This document shows, piece after piece, positions 1 to 8,510 of a DNA stretch of 64,000 bases. Under the pieces are notes generated by a model, which was not told the origin of the DNA, searched no databases, and worked only from the letters and a program-made list of their open reading frames with translations. This stretch comes from an uncultured Nonlabens sp. (GTDB lineage Bacteria > Bacteroidota > Bacteroidia > Flavobacteriales > Flavobacteriaceae). The DNA lies in contig NZ_CANLXZ010000015.1 of NCBI RefSeq assembly GCF_947495285.1, positions 22,905 to 86,904 on the forward strand. The letters are read 5' to 3'. The position numbers and the translations under genes are program-made. Position 1 is the first letter of the stretch. Each line of letters begins with the position of its first letter.

Positions 1-32
1 CATCACGTCATCCAGGAGAATCACAAGAAATC

Positions 33-593
33 ATGTCTAACGGTATAAAAGAGCTCAAGGCGTCTCATATCGCCTCTAAATCTTTGAAGACAGGAGATAA
101 AATACCAGCAATTCAATTACCTAATCAAAATAATGAACTGGTAGATGTTCAAGAGATTTTAAAAACCAACAAGGTAGTACTGTCTTTTTATCGAGGTGGA
201 TGGTGTCCCTATTGTAATCTAGAATTAAAAGCACTTCAACATTTCCTACCAGAGATAGAAGAAAAGGGAGCAAGGCTTATCGCAATAAGTCCTGAAACTC
301 CAGATAATTCTATGACTACTCATGAGAAGAATGAGCTCACGTATGATATTCTTACCGATAAAAATAATGAACTAGCTAGGGTAATGAATCTGGTATTTAA
401 ATTACCAAAAGACCTACAAGGACTATATAAAAAATTCGGTATTGATCTAGAGCGTACGCAAGAAAATACGAGTCAGGAGCTACCTCTTGCAGCTACCTAT
501 GTAATAGGGAAAAATGGAATTATCGAGTATCATTTTATAGAAGAAGATTACAAGCTACGTGCTGACCCAAAAGAGATTCTAGATACTATATGA
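33..593 (+). CDS. Peroxiredoxin-like (AhpC/TSA family) protein
   Basis: Thioredoxin-fold peroxidase-like protein of 186 residues, probably cytoplasmic since no signal peptide is visible. The strand GGWCPYCNLEL (about residues 56-66) carries a CxxC motif at the position of the peroxidatic cysteine, preceded by the typical VVLSFYRG strand and followed by an AISPETPDNS segment as in AhpC/TSA proteins. The family reduces hydroperoxides using thiols. The ATG follows an AGGAG-like stretch at some distance. The gene is followed by a strong hairpin shared with the convergent subtilisin gene. The exact reductant and substrate cannot be told from sequence. Confidence 0.85.
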   Translation: MSNGIKELKASHIASKSLKTGDKIPAIQLPNQNNELVDVQEILKTNKVVLSFYRGGWCPYCNLELKALQHFLPEIEEKGARLIAISPETPDNSMTTHEKNELTYDILTDKNNELARVMNLVFKLPKDLQGLYKKFGIDLERTQENTSQELPLAATYVIGKNGIIEYHFIEEDYKLRADPKEILDTI

Positions 594-646
594 TCTCATG
601 TTATTCTTCACTATAAGCAATATCTATACTTAGTATTTAAAAATAA

Positions 647-680
647 AAAAGCCTTTATCTTCAGAGAGATAAAGGCTTTT
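647..680. terminator. Bidirectional rho-independent terminator
   Basis: Perfect 14-bp inverted repeat, AAAAGCCTTTATCT and its complement, around a 6-base loop, with A and T runs on both sides. It lies between the convergent peroxiredoxin and subtilisin genes and can serve both. Confidence 0.9.
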
Positions 681-699
681 AAGTTAATGCTTAATTAAA

Positions 700-2190
700 C
701 TATTCTACAGTTTTTAAAGCATCTATATTTCCATAACCGAATTTTGAATTACGATTAGGATAAAACTCGCTAGATTGCTTCATTTTATTTAAAACCTGCT
801 CTCTAGACCAGCTAGGGTTCTTACTCCATATAAGAGCAGCGATTCCTGCTGTTGTTGCTGTAGCAACAGAACTACCTCCTACATATTTACGTGTTCCATT
901 ATTAAAACCTAAGGTAGGTACCGTTCTAGACTCATCACTTGCACGCTGCATGATAATAGTAAAATCTATCTGGTCACCTTCATGACAGATGTTGCAACGG
1001 TTATAACCATTATCTTTTAATCCAGTAACAGCAACTGTCTCACTCATACTTGCAGGGAAAATAACACCGTACCAGCTAGTAAACGATGTAGATGTACCTC
1101 CTGCGGCTACTATCATTTTATTGCGAGAGTAGGCATATTTTACCGCATCTTCTATATTACCTACAGTCCATAAATACCCTATAGACATAGAGATGATTTT
1201 TACATCGCTACGGTCACCTAGAGCCTTAAGAGCGTTACTTACACCTTTACGTTCATGATAATCGTTAATAAGTACGTCTTCTGTACCACGATAGGCTACC
1301 ATATTAGAATTATAAGCCACACCTACTGGCATTGCGTCATTATTACGTGGGCTTGCTATAGTAGAGGCCATAGTGGTTCCATGACCACAGAGGTCGTTAG
1401 GTCCGTCTGTATTATCGCTCCACCACCAGTTGGAATCAACAAAGGTTCCGAATTTTTCAATACTACGTCCAGAAGAATCGCCGTCATTAAAATCGCTACC
1501 TAATAAATTCTGGTTAGCACTTATTCCTGTATCAATAAGACCTACTGTAACTCCAGCACCTGTACTATAATTCCAGGCATCATCTATATTGTGTAGGTCA
1601 TAATTCCATGGTTTCCATGCATTAGGTGTTACAACGGTGTAGTCATTGCTATTTATATCCTGACCACCTTGATCACAACCAGAACTGGATTTAAGTGCAA
1701 TAGTATTAGGGTCTACATATAAACCATAACCTATAGGATCTATATAACGTACCTGGTTAGCAGCTTGTAATGCGACTACGGTTTCTAAGTTATTTATTTT
1801 AAGCTCTATAGAATTAAGTGTTTCATCGTCTGCAATAAGAAGATCTTCTGTTTTATTGATTCCTTCTGTGCTTGTTGCTATAGAGATAGCGTTTTGTTTA
1901 GCAGCGATTAAATCTGGTGTTTTTACTTGTGCAAAATGCTCTCCTGGCTGCCCGTAACCTAAACTAAGAATACCATCACCATGCATGATAGCACTATAAA
2001 GGATATTTGCAGGTGCATGTGTCCAGTCTACATCTCCAGTTTGTGACAGCTGGTCAGATATGTATTGATTCACCTCTTGAACGGTGAGCGTTTTATTATT
2101 TACTGAGGTGTTTGCATGAGAATCTACCTCTTCATTATTACAAGCTGTAAATATGAAAATGGATAGTACTAAAAAGGATAATTTTTTCAT
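700..2190 (-). CDS. S8 family (subtilisin-like) serine protease, lipoprotein
   Basis: Predicted lipid-anchored secreted protease of 496 residues. The N-terminus is a lipoprotein signal peptide with lipobox FTAC (Cys17). After a propeptide-like region of about 190 residues comes the S8 domain with the catalytic triad: Asp220 in GLIDTG, His270 in CGHGT and Ser441 in GGSSVAT. The usual AAGN segment bearing the oxyanion Asn reads AAGGT (about 362-366), so that residue seems replaced. The start is the ATG giving the MKKLS signal sequence. Monocistronic on the minus strand. The family degrades extracellular proteins; the true substrate is unknown. Confidence 0.9.
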   Translation of the reverse strand: MKKLSFLVLSIFIFTACNNEEVDSHANTSVNNKTLTVQEVNQYISDQLSQTGDVDWTHAPANILYSAIMHGDGILSLGYGQPGEHFAQVKTPDLIAAKQNAISIATSTEGINKTEDLLIADDETLNSIELKINNLETVVALQAANQVRYIDPIGYGLYVDPNTIALKSSSGCDQGGQDINSNDYTVVTPNAWKPWNYDLHNIDDAWNYSTGAGVTVGLIDTGISANQNLLGSDFNDGDSSGRSIEKFGTFVDSNWWWSDNTDGPNDLCGHGTTMASTIASPRNNDAMPVGVAYNSNMVAYRGTEDVLINDYHERKGVSNALKALGDRSDVKIISMSIGYLWTVGNIEDAVKYAYSRNKMIVAAGGTSTSFTSWYGVIFPASMSETVAVTGLKDNGYNRCNICHEGDQIDFTIIMQRASDESRTVPTLGFNNGTRKYVGGSSVATATTAGIAALIWSKNPSWSREQVLNKMKQSSEFYPNRNSKFGYGNIDALKTVE

Positions 2191-2532
2191 TTAAGAATTC
2201 ATTTTAAGGTTGTTGCCAAATTATTGTTTTCTTAATGTAATTATTACGAAATATTCATTTTTTTTAAGCATGAAATGTTATTTAACAATAACAAATCATA
2301 ACTCATATTTTTTAATCGGTTGTAAATCAATAGCTATAACTGTTTTTATATATGGAACATGAAAAAGTTATGAGTAAATAAAATAATTATTCATAAAGCA
2401 TTTCATCGATAATACTAAATTTAATATGAGATATGCAGTCTATAACCATACTAAATACCTTAAATTAATTAACATATGTTAATTATTTTAGCGCTTTTAT
2501 TATGAAAAAAATACTTTTTAGTATATAATTGT

Positions 2533-2561
2533 TTTGTTTTGATAATAGTCTATTAGCTTTG
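2533..2561 (+). promoter_or_regulatory. Bacteroidota-type promoter for the PepSY gene
   Basis: TTTG (2533-2536), a 17-base spacer and TAGCTTTG (2554-2561) match the flavobacterial -33 TTTG / -7 TAnnTTTG consensus. The predicted transcript would start near 2567, about 27 bases before the ATG. The rest of the 400-base gap 2191-2593 is AT-rich and shows no other feature I can support. Confidence 0.6.
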
Positions 2562-2593
2562 TCACTTTATTTAAATGCAAAAAATAATTTAAA

Positions 2594-3103
2594 ATGGGAA
2601 GAAAGACATCTCAAAAAATACGTGAATTACATAGGTATCTAGGCTTTTTTTTAGCAGGCATAATGGCTGTTTATGCTATTAGTGGTATTGTATTAATATT
2701 TAGAGACACAGATGCGTTAAAGACCGAGATTAAAATTGAAAAAACGATTGAGACTGGTTTATCAAAAGATAAAATAGGACCTACCTTAGGTATTAAAAAA
2801 CTTAAAGTAGATAGAGAAGAGGCTGGCGTTTATTACTTTAAAGGCGGTTCTTATAATAGTGCAACTGGAAAGGCTAGTTTTGTAAAAAAAGAGCTTCCTT
2901 ATGTACTTGATAAAATGAGTCATTTTCACAAGGCAAAATCTGGAGAACCATTATTCTTTCTTAATATTTTCTTTGGAGTTTCTCTTTTATTTTTTGTTAT
3001 TTCAGCCTTCTGGATGTTTATACCAGGTACTCAAATATTTAGAAAAGGAATCATATTTGCAGCTGCTGGGTTACTTCTCACGCTTGTTTTGTTGTTTATA
3101 TAA
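2594..3103 (+). CDS. PepSY-associated membrane protein
   Basis: Membrane protein of 169 residues. The start KIRELHRYLGFF is the typical opening of PepSY-associated TM proteins and is followed by a first membrane helix (about residues 15-37). A soluble PepSY-like stretch of about 80 residues follows, then a LDKMSHFHKAKSG segment and two C-terminal helices (about 118-140 and 148-168). The family is linked to iron-siderophore reduction or envelope processes in Bacteroidota, but no partner gene is next to it here, so its role remains open. Confidence 0.75.
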   Translation: MGRKTSQKIRELHRYLGFFLAGIMAVYAISGIVLIFRDTDALKTEIKIEKTIETGLSKDKIGPTLGIKKLKVDREEAGVYYFKGGSYNSATGKASFVKKELPYVLDKMSHFHKAKSGEPLFFLNIFFGVSLLFFVISAFWMFIPGTQIFRKGIIFAAAGLLLTLVLLFI

Positions 3104-3168
3104 AAGATGCCATTAATACTGAAACATTCGTCTTCGTATCAAAAATCCCGAAAGAAACTTGCAGAATG

Positions 3169-3184
3169 TTATCTAATTAGATAA
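3169..3184. repeat. Perfect 16-bp palindrome at left edge of toxin-antitoxin island
   Basis: TTATCTAATTAGATAA is a perfect palindrome. The same two half-sites, TTATCTAATTA and TAATTAGATAA, form the outer ends of the 24-bp-arm hairpin at 4100-4151. The pair brackets the toxin-antitoxin genes, so this may mark an insertion junction in a former terminator (inference). Confidence 0.6.
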
Positions 3185-3235
3185 CCTTGTGTTGAATTTA
3201 ATTGTTAGCAGAATTGAGCGAATTTTAATCGGAAA

Positions 3236-3559
3236 ATCGAAATTTATAAAAATTACTTTTGGGATTTTTACAACAAACAAAATGTAAAAGTACAGGACAA
3301 AATAGACTGGACTGTAACTTTAATCCAAACAAATAAAATTGTTCCTGAGAAGTTTTTTAAGCATTTAACTAATAACGACGGACTTTGGGAAATTCGAGTT
3401 TCTGCCAACAATGGAATTTTTAGAATATTCTGCTTTTTTGACAAAGGAAACTTGGTTGTCTTATTAAGCGGATTTCAAAAGAAAACGCAAAAGACACCGA
3501 ACTCGGAAATTAAACGAGCTGAAAAACTTAAAAAAGAGTATTATGAAAACAAAAAATAA
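3236..3559 (+). CDS. HigB/RelE-type toxin, no standard start codon
   Basis: Reading frame of about 107 codons whose product matches the Gp49/HigB branch of RelE-type mRNA interferase toxins: IEIYKNYFWDFYNKQ at the start, GLWEIRV, IFRIFCFFDKGNLVVLL, then GFQKKTQKTP and a lysine-rich C-terminus. The family cleaves mRNA on ribosomes until neutralised by its partner. It overlaps the antitoxin gene by 17 bases. The frame is open from 3218 after a TGA but contains no ATG, GTG or TTG; ATC at 3236 sits where homologues begin. It is either started at a rare codon or truncated by a few residues and silent. Confidence 0.65.
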   Translation: MEIYKNYFWDFYNKQNVKVQDKIDWTVTLIQTNKIVPEKFFKHLTNNDGLWEIRVSANNGIFRIFCFFDKGNLVVLLSGFQKKTQKTPNSEIKRAEKLKKEYYENKK

Positions 3560-3845
3560 CGTTACGAATTGGGACGACCATTTAAACGCCAAATACGGAA
3601 AAAAGGGAACTGACACGAGAGAAAAGTTCCAAGAAGAATTTGAGGCGTTTAGAATTGGTGTTTTAATACAAGAGGCTAGAAAAAGTAAGAACTTAACTCA
3701 ACAACAACTTGCCGACAAAGTTGGAACGACTAAAAGTTATATTTCTCGAATTGAAAATAACGCAAGTGATATTAGACTTTCAACTCTGATGCGAATTATC
3801 CGAGAAGGATTGGGCGGAAGTTTGAAATTATCATTGAACGTCTAA
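3543..3845 (+). CDS. HigA-type antitoxin, XRE family HTH
   Basis: Protein of 100 residues with a Cro/C1-type helix-turn-helix (about 42-95): ARKSKNLTQQQLADKVGTTKSYISRIENN. The N-terminal part DDHLNAKYGKKGTDTREKF is typical of antitoxins partnered with Gp49-like HigB toxins. The family binds its toxin and represses the operon. The ATG lies inside the last codons of the upstream toxin frame, which implies translational coupling. Its codon choice (many GAC, AAC and CGA codons) looks slightly different from neighbours, consistent with an acquired island. Confidence 0.85.
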   Translation: MKTKNNVTNWDDHLNAKYGKKGTDTREKFQEEFEAFRIGVLIQEARKSKNLTQQQLADKVGTTKSYISRIENNASDIRLSTLMRIIREGLGGSLKLSLNV

Positions 3846-3867
3846 TTAGTGCGGAAAGTACTAATGG

Positions 3868-4053
3868 CAACAACGTATATAGCTCATAGCTAGTTAGTTG
3901 CTTAATCAAAGTTAAGGCATATTTGGAAAGTCGCCAAATTTTTAGATTTGACGACTTTCCAATAAAATGATAAATAGTAAAATTTAAAAATCTGGCTTGT
4001 GCTTCATCCGAAAATAATTTTCTATTTTGCACGCTACGAGCCATATACAAGAC
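3868..4053. repeat. Imperfect inverted-repeat element downstream of higA (attC-like?)
   Basis: The segment 3875-3890 (GTATATAGCTCATAGC) is the reverse complement of 4033-4048 with 14 of 16 matches. Between them lies a hairpin with 11-bp perfect arms (3923-3933 and 3952-3962, TTGGAAAGTCG) plus 5 more pairs after one mismatch. A large, imperfectly symmetrical, non-coding element directly after a short gene resembles an integron cassette attC site or other recombination element. No core-site match to a known attC consensus was confirmed. Confidence 0.4.
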
Positions 4054-4099
4054 CGGTATAGCAATAGATTCATTTACTTTAAAAAACAACTGGTATCCT

Positions 4100-4151
4100 T
4101 TTATCTAATTAAAAAGCCAGGTCGTGAGACCTGGCTTTTTAATTAGATAAA
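4100..4151. terminator. Very long bidirectional hairpin terminator
   Basis: Perfect inverted repeat with 24-bp arms and a GTGA loop (4124-4127). The inner part contains AAAAAGCCAGGTC, so the stem has T-rich flanks on both strands and can terminate the desaturase transcript and rightward transcripts. Its outer 11 bases match the halves of the palindrome at 3169-3184. Confidence 0.85.
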
Positions 4152-4296
4152 GATTTATTTTTGTGGTAAAGAAATAATAATTGTGGTTTAAAATTTATGT
4201 AAATGGTATTACTGTTTTTAATAAACCATAAGTAATAAAGAAAAGTACACTTATAATTCTTGGGTACTCTATCTTATTGAAAGAATAAAATGTGTT

Positions 4297-5031
4297 TTAA
4301 TGTCCTATTTTTTTTAATTGTATGATTCCCATACTATTCAATAATCTAATAATAAGATAAGTTACATCGATTTCATACCATTTCACACCAAAGTTTGCTC
4401 TATTTGCATATTTATGGTGATTATTATGATAGCCTTCACCCATCATTAAAAAATCAAATCTGAAAAGATTCTTACTTGTATTCTTCATTTTAAAGTTGAC
4501 ATACCCATATATATGACCGAACCAGTTTATAATTACCCCATGTATAGGAGCCATCATAAAAGTGACAGGTAATAATAACCACTGCCACCATGCAGTTGCA
4601 AAGTAAACAAAGAATAAAATATACAGCGTGATCCACAACAATCTAGAAAAACGAGAACTTGCAAAAGAGTCAAAGGATTTCCATTGCGGTACGTTCTTAG
4701 TGAAACGAGCCTCTACCGGTACACGATTTTTATTTATATCTTGATACGTAGTCTTTGTCTTCCACATCATTGCAAACATATTATCATCATAAGATGGAGA
4801 ATGTGGATCTTTTTCTGTATCTGTAAAAGCATGATGCATTCTGTGCATAATACCATACCCATAGGCACTTAAATAACTAGAACCCTGAAAAACCCAGGTA
4901 AGTATAAAAGTAATGCGCTCCATAGTCTTAGACATTGTAAAAACTTGATGTGCGGCATATCTATGTAAAAAGAAGGATTGAAAGAAAAGTCCACCGTACC
5001 ATAGTACCAGTACAAGAAGTATAACTGCCAT
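4297..5031 (-). CDS. Acyl-CoA / fatty acid desaturase
   Basis: Integral-membrane di-iron desaturase of 244 residues. The three histidine boxes are visible: HRYAAH (about 23-28), HRMHH (about 63-67) and HNNHH (about 205-209), with hydrophobic helices between. This matches the short bacterial stearoyl-CoA desaturase-like (delta-9) type that introduces a double bond into membrane fatty acids. It lies 55 bases after the Crp-type regulator on the same strand, so they may be co-transcribed, which would fit control of membrane fluidity. Regiospecificity is inferred only from family resemblance. Confidence 0.88.
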   Translation of the reverse strand: MAVILLVLVLWYGGLFFQSFFLHRYAAHQVFTMSKTMERITFILTWVFQGSSYLSAYGYGIMHRMHHAFTDTEKDPHSPSYDDNMFAMMWKTKTTYQDINKNRVPVEARFTKNVPQWKSFDSFASSRFSRLLWITLYILFFVYFATAWWQWLLLPVTFMMAPIHGVIINWFGHIYGYVNFKMKNTSKNLFRFDFLMMGEGYHNNHHKYANRANFGVKWYEIDVTYLIIRLLNSMGIIQLKKIGH

Positions 5032-5086
5032 AATCTAATTTTTTACAAAGATAAAAGCTGTCGTGGTCATAAACTATGAACCTGGA

Positions 5087-5659
5087 TCAAGAAATTCGTT
5101 TTCTAATGCGACTCAAGGCTTGTGCAGTAATACCTATATAAGAGCTTATATATTTGAGAGGCATAATTCTAAGTAGCTCAGGTCTTTCTTTAAATAACTT
5201 GATGTAACGTTCTTCTGCTGTGAGATTTAGTAAATTTTGTTCTCTACTAGATTTAAGTAAAAAAAGACGCTCTGCTGTGAGTCTACCTATTAAATTTCCT
5301 ATCTGGGTGTTCTTATAAACCTCTTGTAAATCGTCGTAGGTGATACTTAAAAGACTCGTTTCTGTAAGAGCTTGTAATTGATAAGAAGAGGGCTGTCTGG
5401 TAAGGAAAGAGTCATAAGCACTCACAAATTGATTCTTAAAACTAAAGCCAAAAGTGATTTCTTTTTCTGTATTATCCTTTGGTATAAAAAGACGTACTAC
5501 ACCAGATTGAATAAAAGATATATGATTTTCTATTTCATTTAATTTTAAAAAAACAGTCTTTTTAGGTATTAATCGATGCGTCAATTTTGAGATGAAAAAT
5601 TCCCAATCCTCATCTGTGATTTGAGCAATACTCTCGAGATGTTGTCTTATTTGTTGCAT
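5087..5659 (-). CDS. Crp/Fnr-type transcriptional regulator
   Basis: Protein of 190 residues with an N-terminal cyclic-nucleotide-binding-like beta barrel (about 20-120; IQSGVVRLFI, TFGFSFKNQFVSAYDSF) and a short C-terminal region ending in PLKYISSYIGITAQALSRIRKRI that contains the recognition helix. The residues that contact cAMP in E. coli Crp are not evident, as is usual for these Bacteroidota regulators, so the ligand is unknown. It precedes the desaturase gene and may control it. Confidence 0.85.
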   Translation of the reverse strand: MQQIRQHLESIAQITDEDWEFFISKLTHRLIPKKTVFLKLNEIENHISFIQSGVVRLFIPKDNTEKEITFGFSFKNQFVSAYDSFLTRQPSSYQLQALTETSLLSITYDDLQEVYKNTQIGNLIGRLTAERLFLLKSSREQNLLNLTAEERYIKLFKERPELLRIMPLKYISSYIGITAQALSRIRKRIS

Positions 5660-5685
5660 TAAGAATAGTAAGTCTTATTCTATAT

Positions 5686-5693
5686 CAAAGATA
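5686..5693 (-). promoter_or_regulatory. Possible -7 promoter element for the Crp/desaturase unit
   Basis: On the minus strand the sequence TATCTTTG fits TAnnTTTG and ends 26 bases before the regulator's ATG. A clear -33 TTTG at standard spacing was not found, so this is a weak call. Confidence 0.35.
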
Positions 5694-5807
5694 AGCCCAT
5701 TTCATTAAAACACCTTTAGACCGCTGGTAATTTAAGCTCATTTTATGAAGGGTAATTTTTATCTATGAAAAGGTAAGTAAGTAATTTTATGTTTAATGAT
5801 ATGTTTC

Positions 5808-5823
5808 CGCTTTCGCGAAAGCG
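5808..5823. repeat. CGCTTTCGCGAAAGCG palindrome, intergenic copy 1
   Basis: Perfect 16-bp copy of the dispersed palindrome, 109 bases before the pirin gene and within the divergent intergenic region. The flanks (TTC / AATACC) do not extend the symmetry. Confidence 0.85.
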
Positions 5824-5932
5824 AATACCACAATAATCCTCTCATAAATTTATATATTTTATAAGCTTTTTTAATTTTCTTTAATCCATTTTTACACGTC
5901 CCAAATAACGGCGATAAATAATAGAAACGTAT

Positions 5933-6958
5933 ATGTCTGACCTAATTAAGAACATTTCACCACTAGGTTTTCCATGGAAAACGAAAGATCCATTTTTATT
6001 TTGTGCTCATCACAGAGATTATTATCCGGCAGGTAATAGTCAACTAGGTGTGCATCAAATAGAAAAAGCTGGTAGAAATATAGGGCAAGATTTTACAATT
6101 AAAGACGGTTATAGAATGTACCATGGTAGTAAAGTGCCCGGTTTTCCATACCATCCACATCGCGGTTTTGAAACCATAACTATTAATAAAGAAGGTGTTG
6201 TAGATCATTGTGACTCATTAGGTGGTGCAGGTCGTTTTGGCGCAGGAGACGTACAATGGATGACTGCTGGAAAAGGGATTTTACATAGTGAGATGTTTCC
6301 TTTATTAAATCAGGACAAAGAAAATACGTTAGAAATATTTCAAATATGGCTCAATTTACCTCAAGTAAGTAAAATGGTGCCGCCACATTTTAAAATGCTG
6401 TGGAAAGAGAATATTCCATTTATTAACTATAGAGATAGTCAGGATAAAATCACAACGGTAGATCTTATCGCTGGAGAGATCCATCAATTGCGTGCGCTAG
6501 ATCCTACACCAGATTCCTGGGCAGCGCATGAAGATAATGAGGTGCTTATAGCAACTATAAAGATGGAAGCCGGTGCGACTTATACACTGCCCAAAGCAAA
6601 GTCAAGTACGACTACCAGGACTTTATATTATTATCGTGGGACAGCTATTAATATCGCTGGCACTGCGGTGTATGAAAATCACTCTATAGAAGTAAATGCA
6701 GCTGTAGATGTAGAGATCACAAACAGCACATCAGACTCTTATATACTTGTTTTACAGGGCAAACCTATTAATGAACCGGTGGCGCAGCACGGACCATTTG
6801 TCATGAATACACAACAAGAAATAAGAGAAGCCTTTGCAGATTATCAAGAGACACAATTCGGTGGCTGGCCGTGGCCACAACAAGAGCAAGTACATGATAA
6901 AGAAAAAGGTAGATTTGCGCTACATAGTGATGGACGAGAAGAGAGTTTTGATTCATAA
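5933..6958 (+). CDS. Pirin family protein
   Basis: Bicupin of 341 residues. The N-terminal cupin carries the pirin signature HPHRGFETITI (about 66-76) with metal-binding histidines, then MTAGKGILHSEMF with the further His/Glu ligands (about 107-119). The C-terminal half contains the second, degenerate cupin. Pirins are Fe-binding and some have quercetinase activity; the role here is unknown. The last 40 residues (AFADYQETQFGGWPWP) are also typical of long pirins. The gene appears monocistronic. Confidence 0.9.
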   Translation: MSDLIKNISPLGFPWKTKDPFLFCAHHRDYYPAGNSQLGVHQIEKAGRNIGQDFTIKDGYRMYHGSKVPGFPYHPHRGFETITINKEGVVDHCDSLGGAGRFGAGDVQWMTAGKGILHSEMFPLLNQDKENTLEIFQIWLNLPQVSKMVPPHFKMLWKENIPFINYRDSQDKITTVDLIAGEIHQLRALDPTPDSWAAHEDNEVLIATIKMEAGATYTLPKAKSSTTTRTLYYYRGTAINIAGTAVYENHSIEVNAAVDVEITNSTSDSYILVLQGKPINEPVAQHGPFVMNTQQEIREAFADYQETQFGGWPWPQQEQVHDKEKGRFALHSDGREESFDS

Positions 6959-7000
6959 ACCCTTAACACAATTAAGAATCTCGCAGTTTCTTATTTAACG

Positions 7001-7300
7001 TCATAAAGTAACGCTAGCCTTGCAACTAGCGCAGGAGATGGTTTTACCTTTTTTTAAATCTCTCTCGTAAAAGGTAATGGCTGCACCACAATCTGGACAT
7101 GGAATGACAGACGTTCTTTCCTTTTTAGTTTTGGTAAACTTCTTGAATAGATCTAACTTCTCTTGATCTAAATCTGTTTTTTCTTCTATGCCTAACTTTA
7201 CATCGCAATTAGAACATGCAAAAGAGGTGCCTTTTAAAAATTCTTCTGTGTTTACAAGTATAGGCGTAGCACAAGAAGGACATGGTATGTTATTGATCAT
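7001..7300 (-). CDS. Small double zinc-ribbon protein
   Basis: Protein of 99 residues with four CxxC knuckles forming two zinc ribbons: CPSC/CSNC in the first half (about 7-33) and CPDC/CASC in the second (about 68-95). A charged linker joins the two. This layout is common in uncharacterised Bacteroidota zinc-ribbon proteins. It might bind nucleic acid or a protein partner. No specific function can be assigned. Confidence 0.75.
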   Translation of the reverse strand: MINNIPCPSCATPILVNTEEFLKGTSFACSNCDVKLGIEEKTDLDQEKLDLFKKFTKTKKERTSVIPCPDCGAAITFYERDLKKGKTISCASCKASVTL

Positions 7301-7458
7301 GTTTTAATAGATTAAGAAGTCTGAATTAAGGATGCAAATTTACTGAAGTTCTCGGTGTTTCCTTAGAAATAATGGTGATGGTGAACGTATACGCAAAAGC
7401 GGAACTTGTGCCACAAGATATATACCTGCTCATTTACAATTATCACATGTACCTATTG

Positions 7459-8358
7459 CTAAGAATACAAAATCAAAAACACGCCTATCATGATGCCCGC
7501 TAGAGGAATCAGTTTTTTGCGTTTGTTCTTTTCTTTAAATAAAATACCTCCTAAAACAACAGCTATGATTATCTGACTGCGTTTTATGGCACTTAATAAC
7601 ATGATCAAAGCCTCTGGATCTTGAAGTGCTTTAAAGTAGAAGTAGTCTGCTGTCTGTAATAGGATTCCTACTGCAGGAATGGTCCAGCGTAATTTGAAAG
7701 CTTTTCTTTTACTAGCATATGGAAACCACGTTATGGATAATATAACCAGCAATATTAATATGGTATAAAAACAAAACCAGAATTGCAACGTTTGCGGATT
7801 AAGTAAAAGCTCCTGAATCAAGAATTTATCATATAAACCACTAGATGCGCCTAGAAAAGTAGCGCCTATTATGGCAAATATCCATTTATTACTTTTAAAA
7901 TGTATGCCTTCTTTTTTACCTATTTGTGAATACATAATCACCGATAGAATAATCATGAAAAAGCCCAGCCACTGCCAGTTGTTAGGTGCTTCTTTATAAA
8001 TAAAAATAGCACCTATAAATGTAAAAAAAGGCCCTGCAGAGCGTATAGGTGTGACTATAGTAAGTGGTAGGTGTTTTAATGCCTGGTAAGCAAGTATCCA
8101 GGAAGATGCCATAATCATAGATTTTATAAGTATAAAACCGTGCGTGCTCCATGGAATGGGCTCTATAAAAAAACCTAATTCTCTCGTACCATCTGGATAA
8201 AAAATAGAGCCTATATAAAAAGGTACTATAAACAGAAATCCAGCAGTTATAGTCCCTAATAATACAGGGAACACCTCATTGCCTTGTACGGCATGTTTCT
8301 TACATAAGTTATGTAAGCCTAAAAATAAAGCGGCCAGAAGACCTAAATACATCCACAT
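7459..8358 (-). CDS. EamA/DMT family transporter
   Basis: Membrane protein of 299 residues with about ten hydrophobic helices in two repeated halves, as in the drug/metabolite transporter superfamily. The motif LTIVTPIRSAGPFFTFIGAIF in helix 4 and the second-half counterpart near LLSAIKRSQIIIAVVLGGILF mark the two EamA repeats. The likely role is uptake or efflux of a small metabolite across the inner membrane; substrate unknown. Standalone gene. Confidence 0.85.
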   Translation of the reverse strand: MWMYLGLLAALFLGLHNLCKKHAVQGNEVFPVLLGTITAGFLFIVPFYIGSIFYPDGTRELGFFIEPIPWSTHGFILIKSMIMASSWILAYQALKHLPLTIVTPIRSAGPFFTFIGAIFIYKEAPNNWQWLGFFMIILSVIMYSQIGKKEGIHFKSNKWIFAIIGATFLGASSGLYDKFLIQELLLNPQTLQFWFCFYTILILLVILSITWFPYASKRKAFKLRWTIPAVGILLQTADYFYFKALQDPEALIMLLSAIKRSQIIIAVVLGGILFKEKNKRKKLIPLAGIMIGVFLILYS

Positions 8359-8510
8359 GCCGCGAAGATAGTTTTTTGATACCGTTGACCAAATTTAAGA
8401 TGCATAAAGCGACCTGTATTTCTTAGCACAAGTTTAACAGCCTAATAGCTCATTATGTGACAAATAACTTGGTCTTTTGTATTCTTAAATAAATCAAATA
8501 CACAATAGCA

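Noticed and set aside
3796..4089. Minus-strand frame of 97 codons overlapping the end of higA
   Set aside because: It is open mostly because it covers the inverted-repeat element; composition is not protein-like, it overlaps a convincing gene, and no family is recognised.
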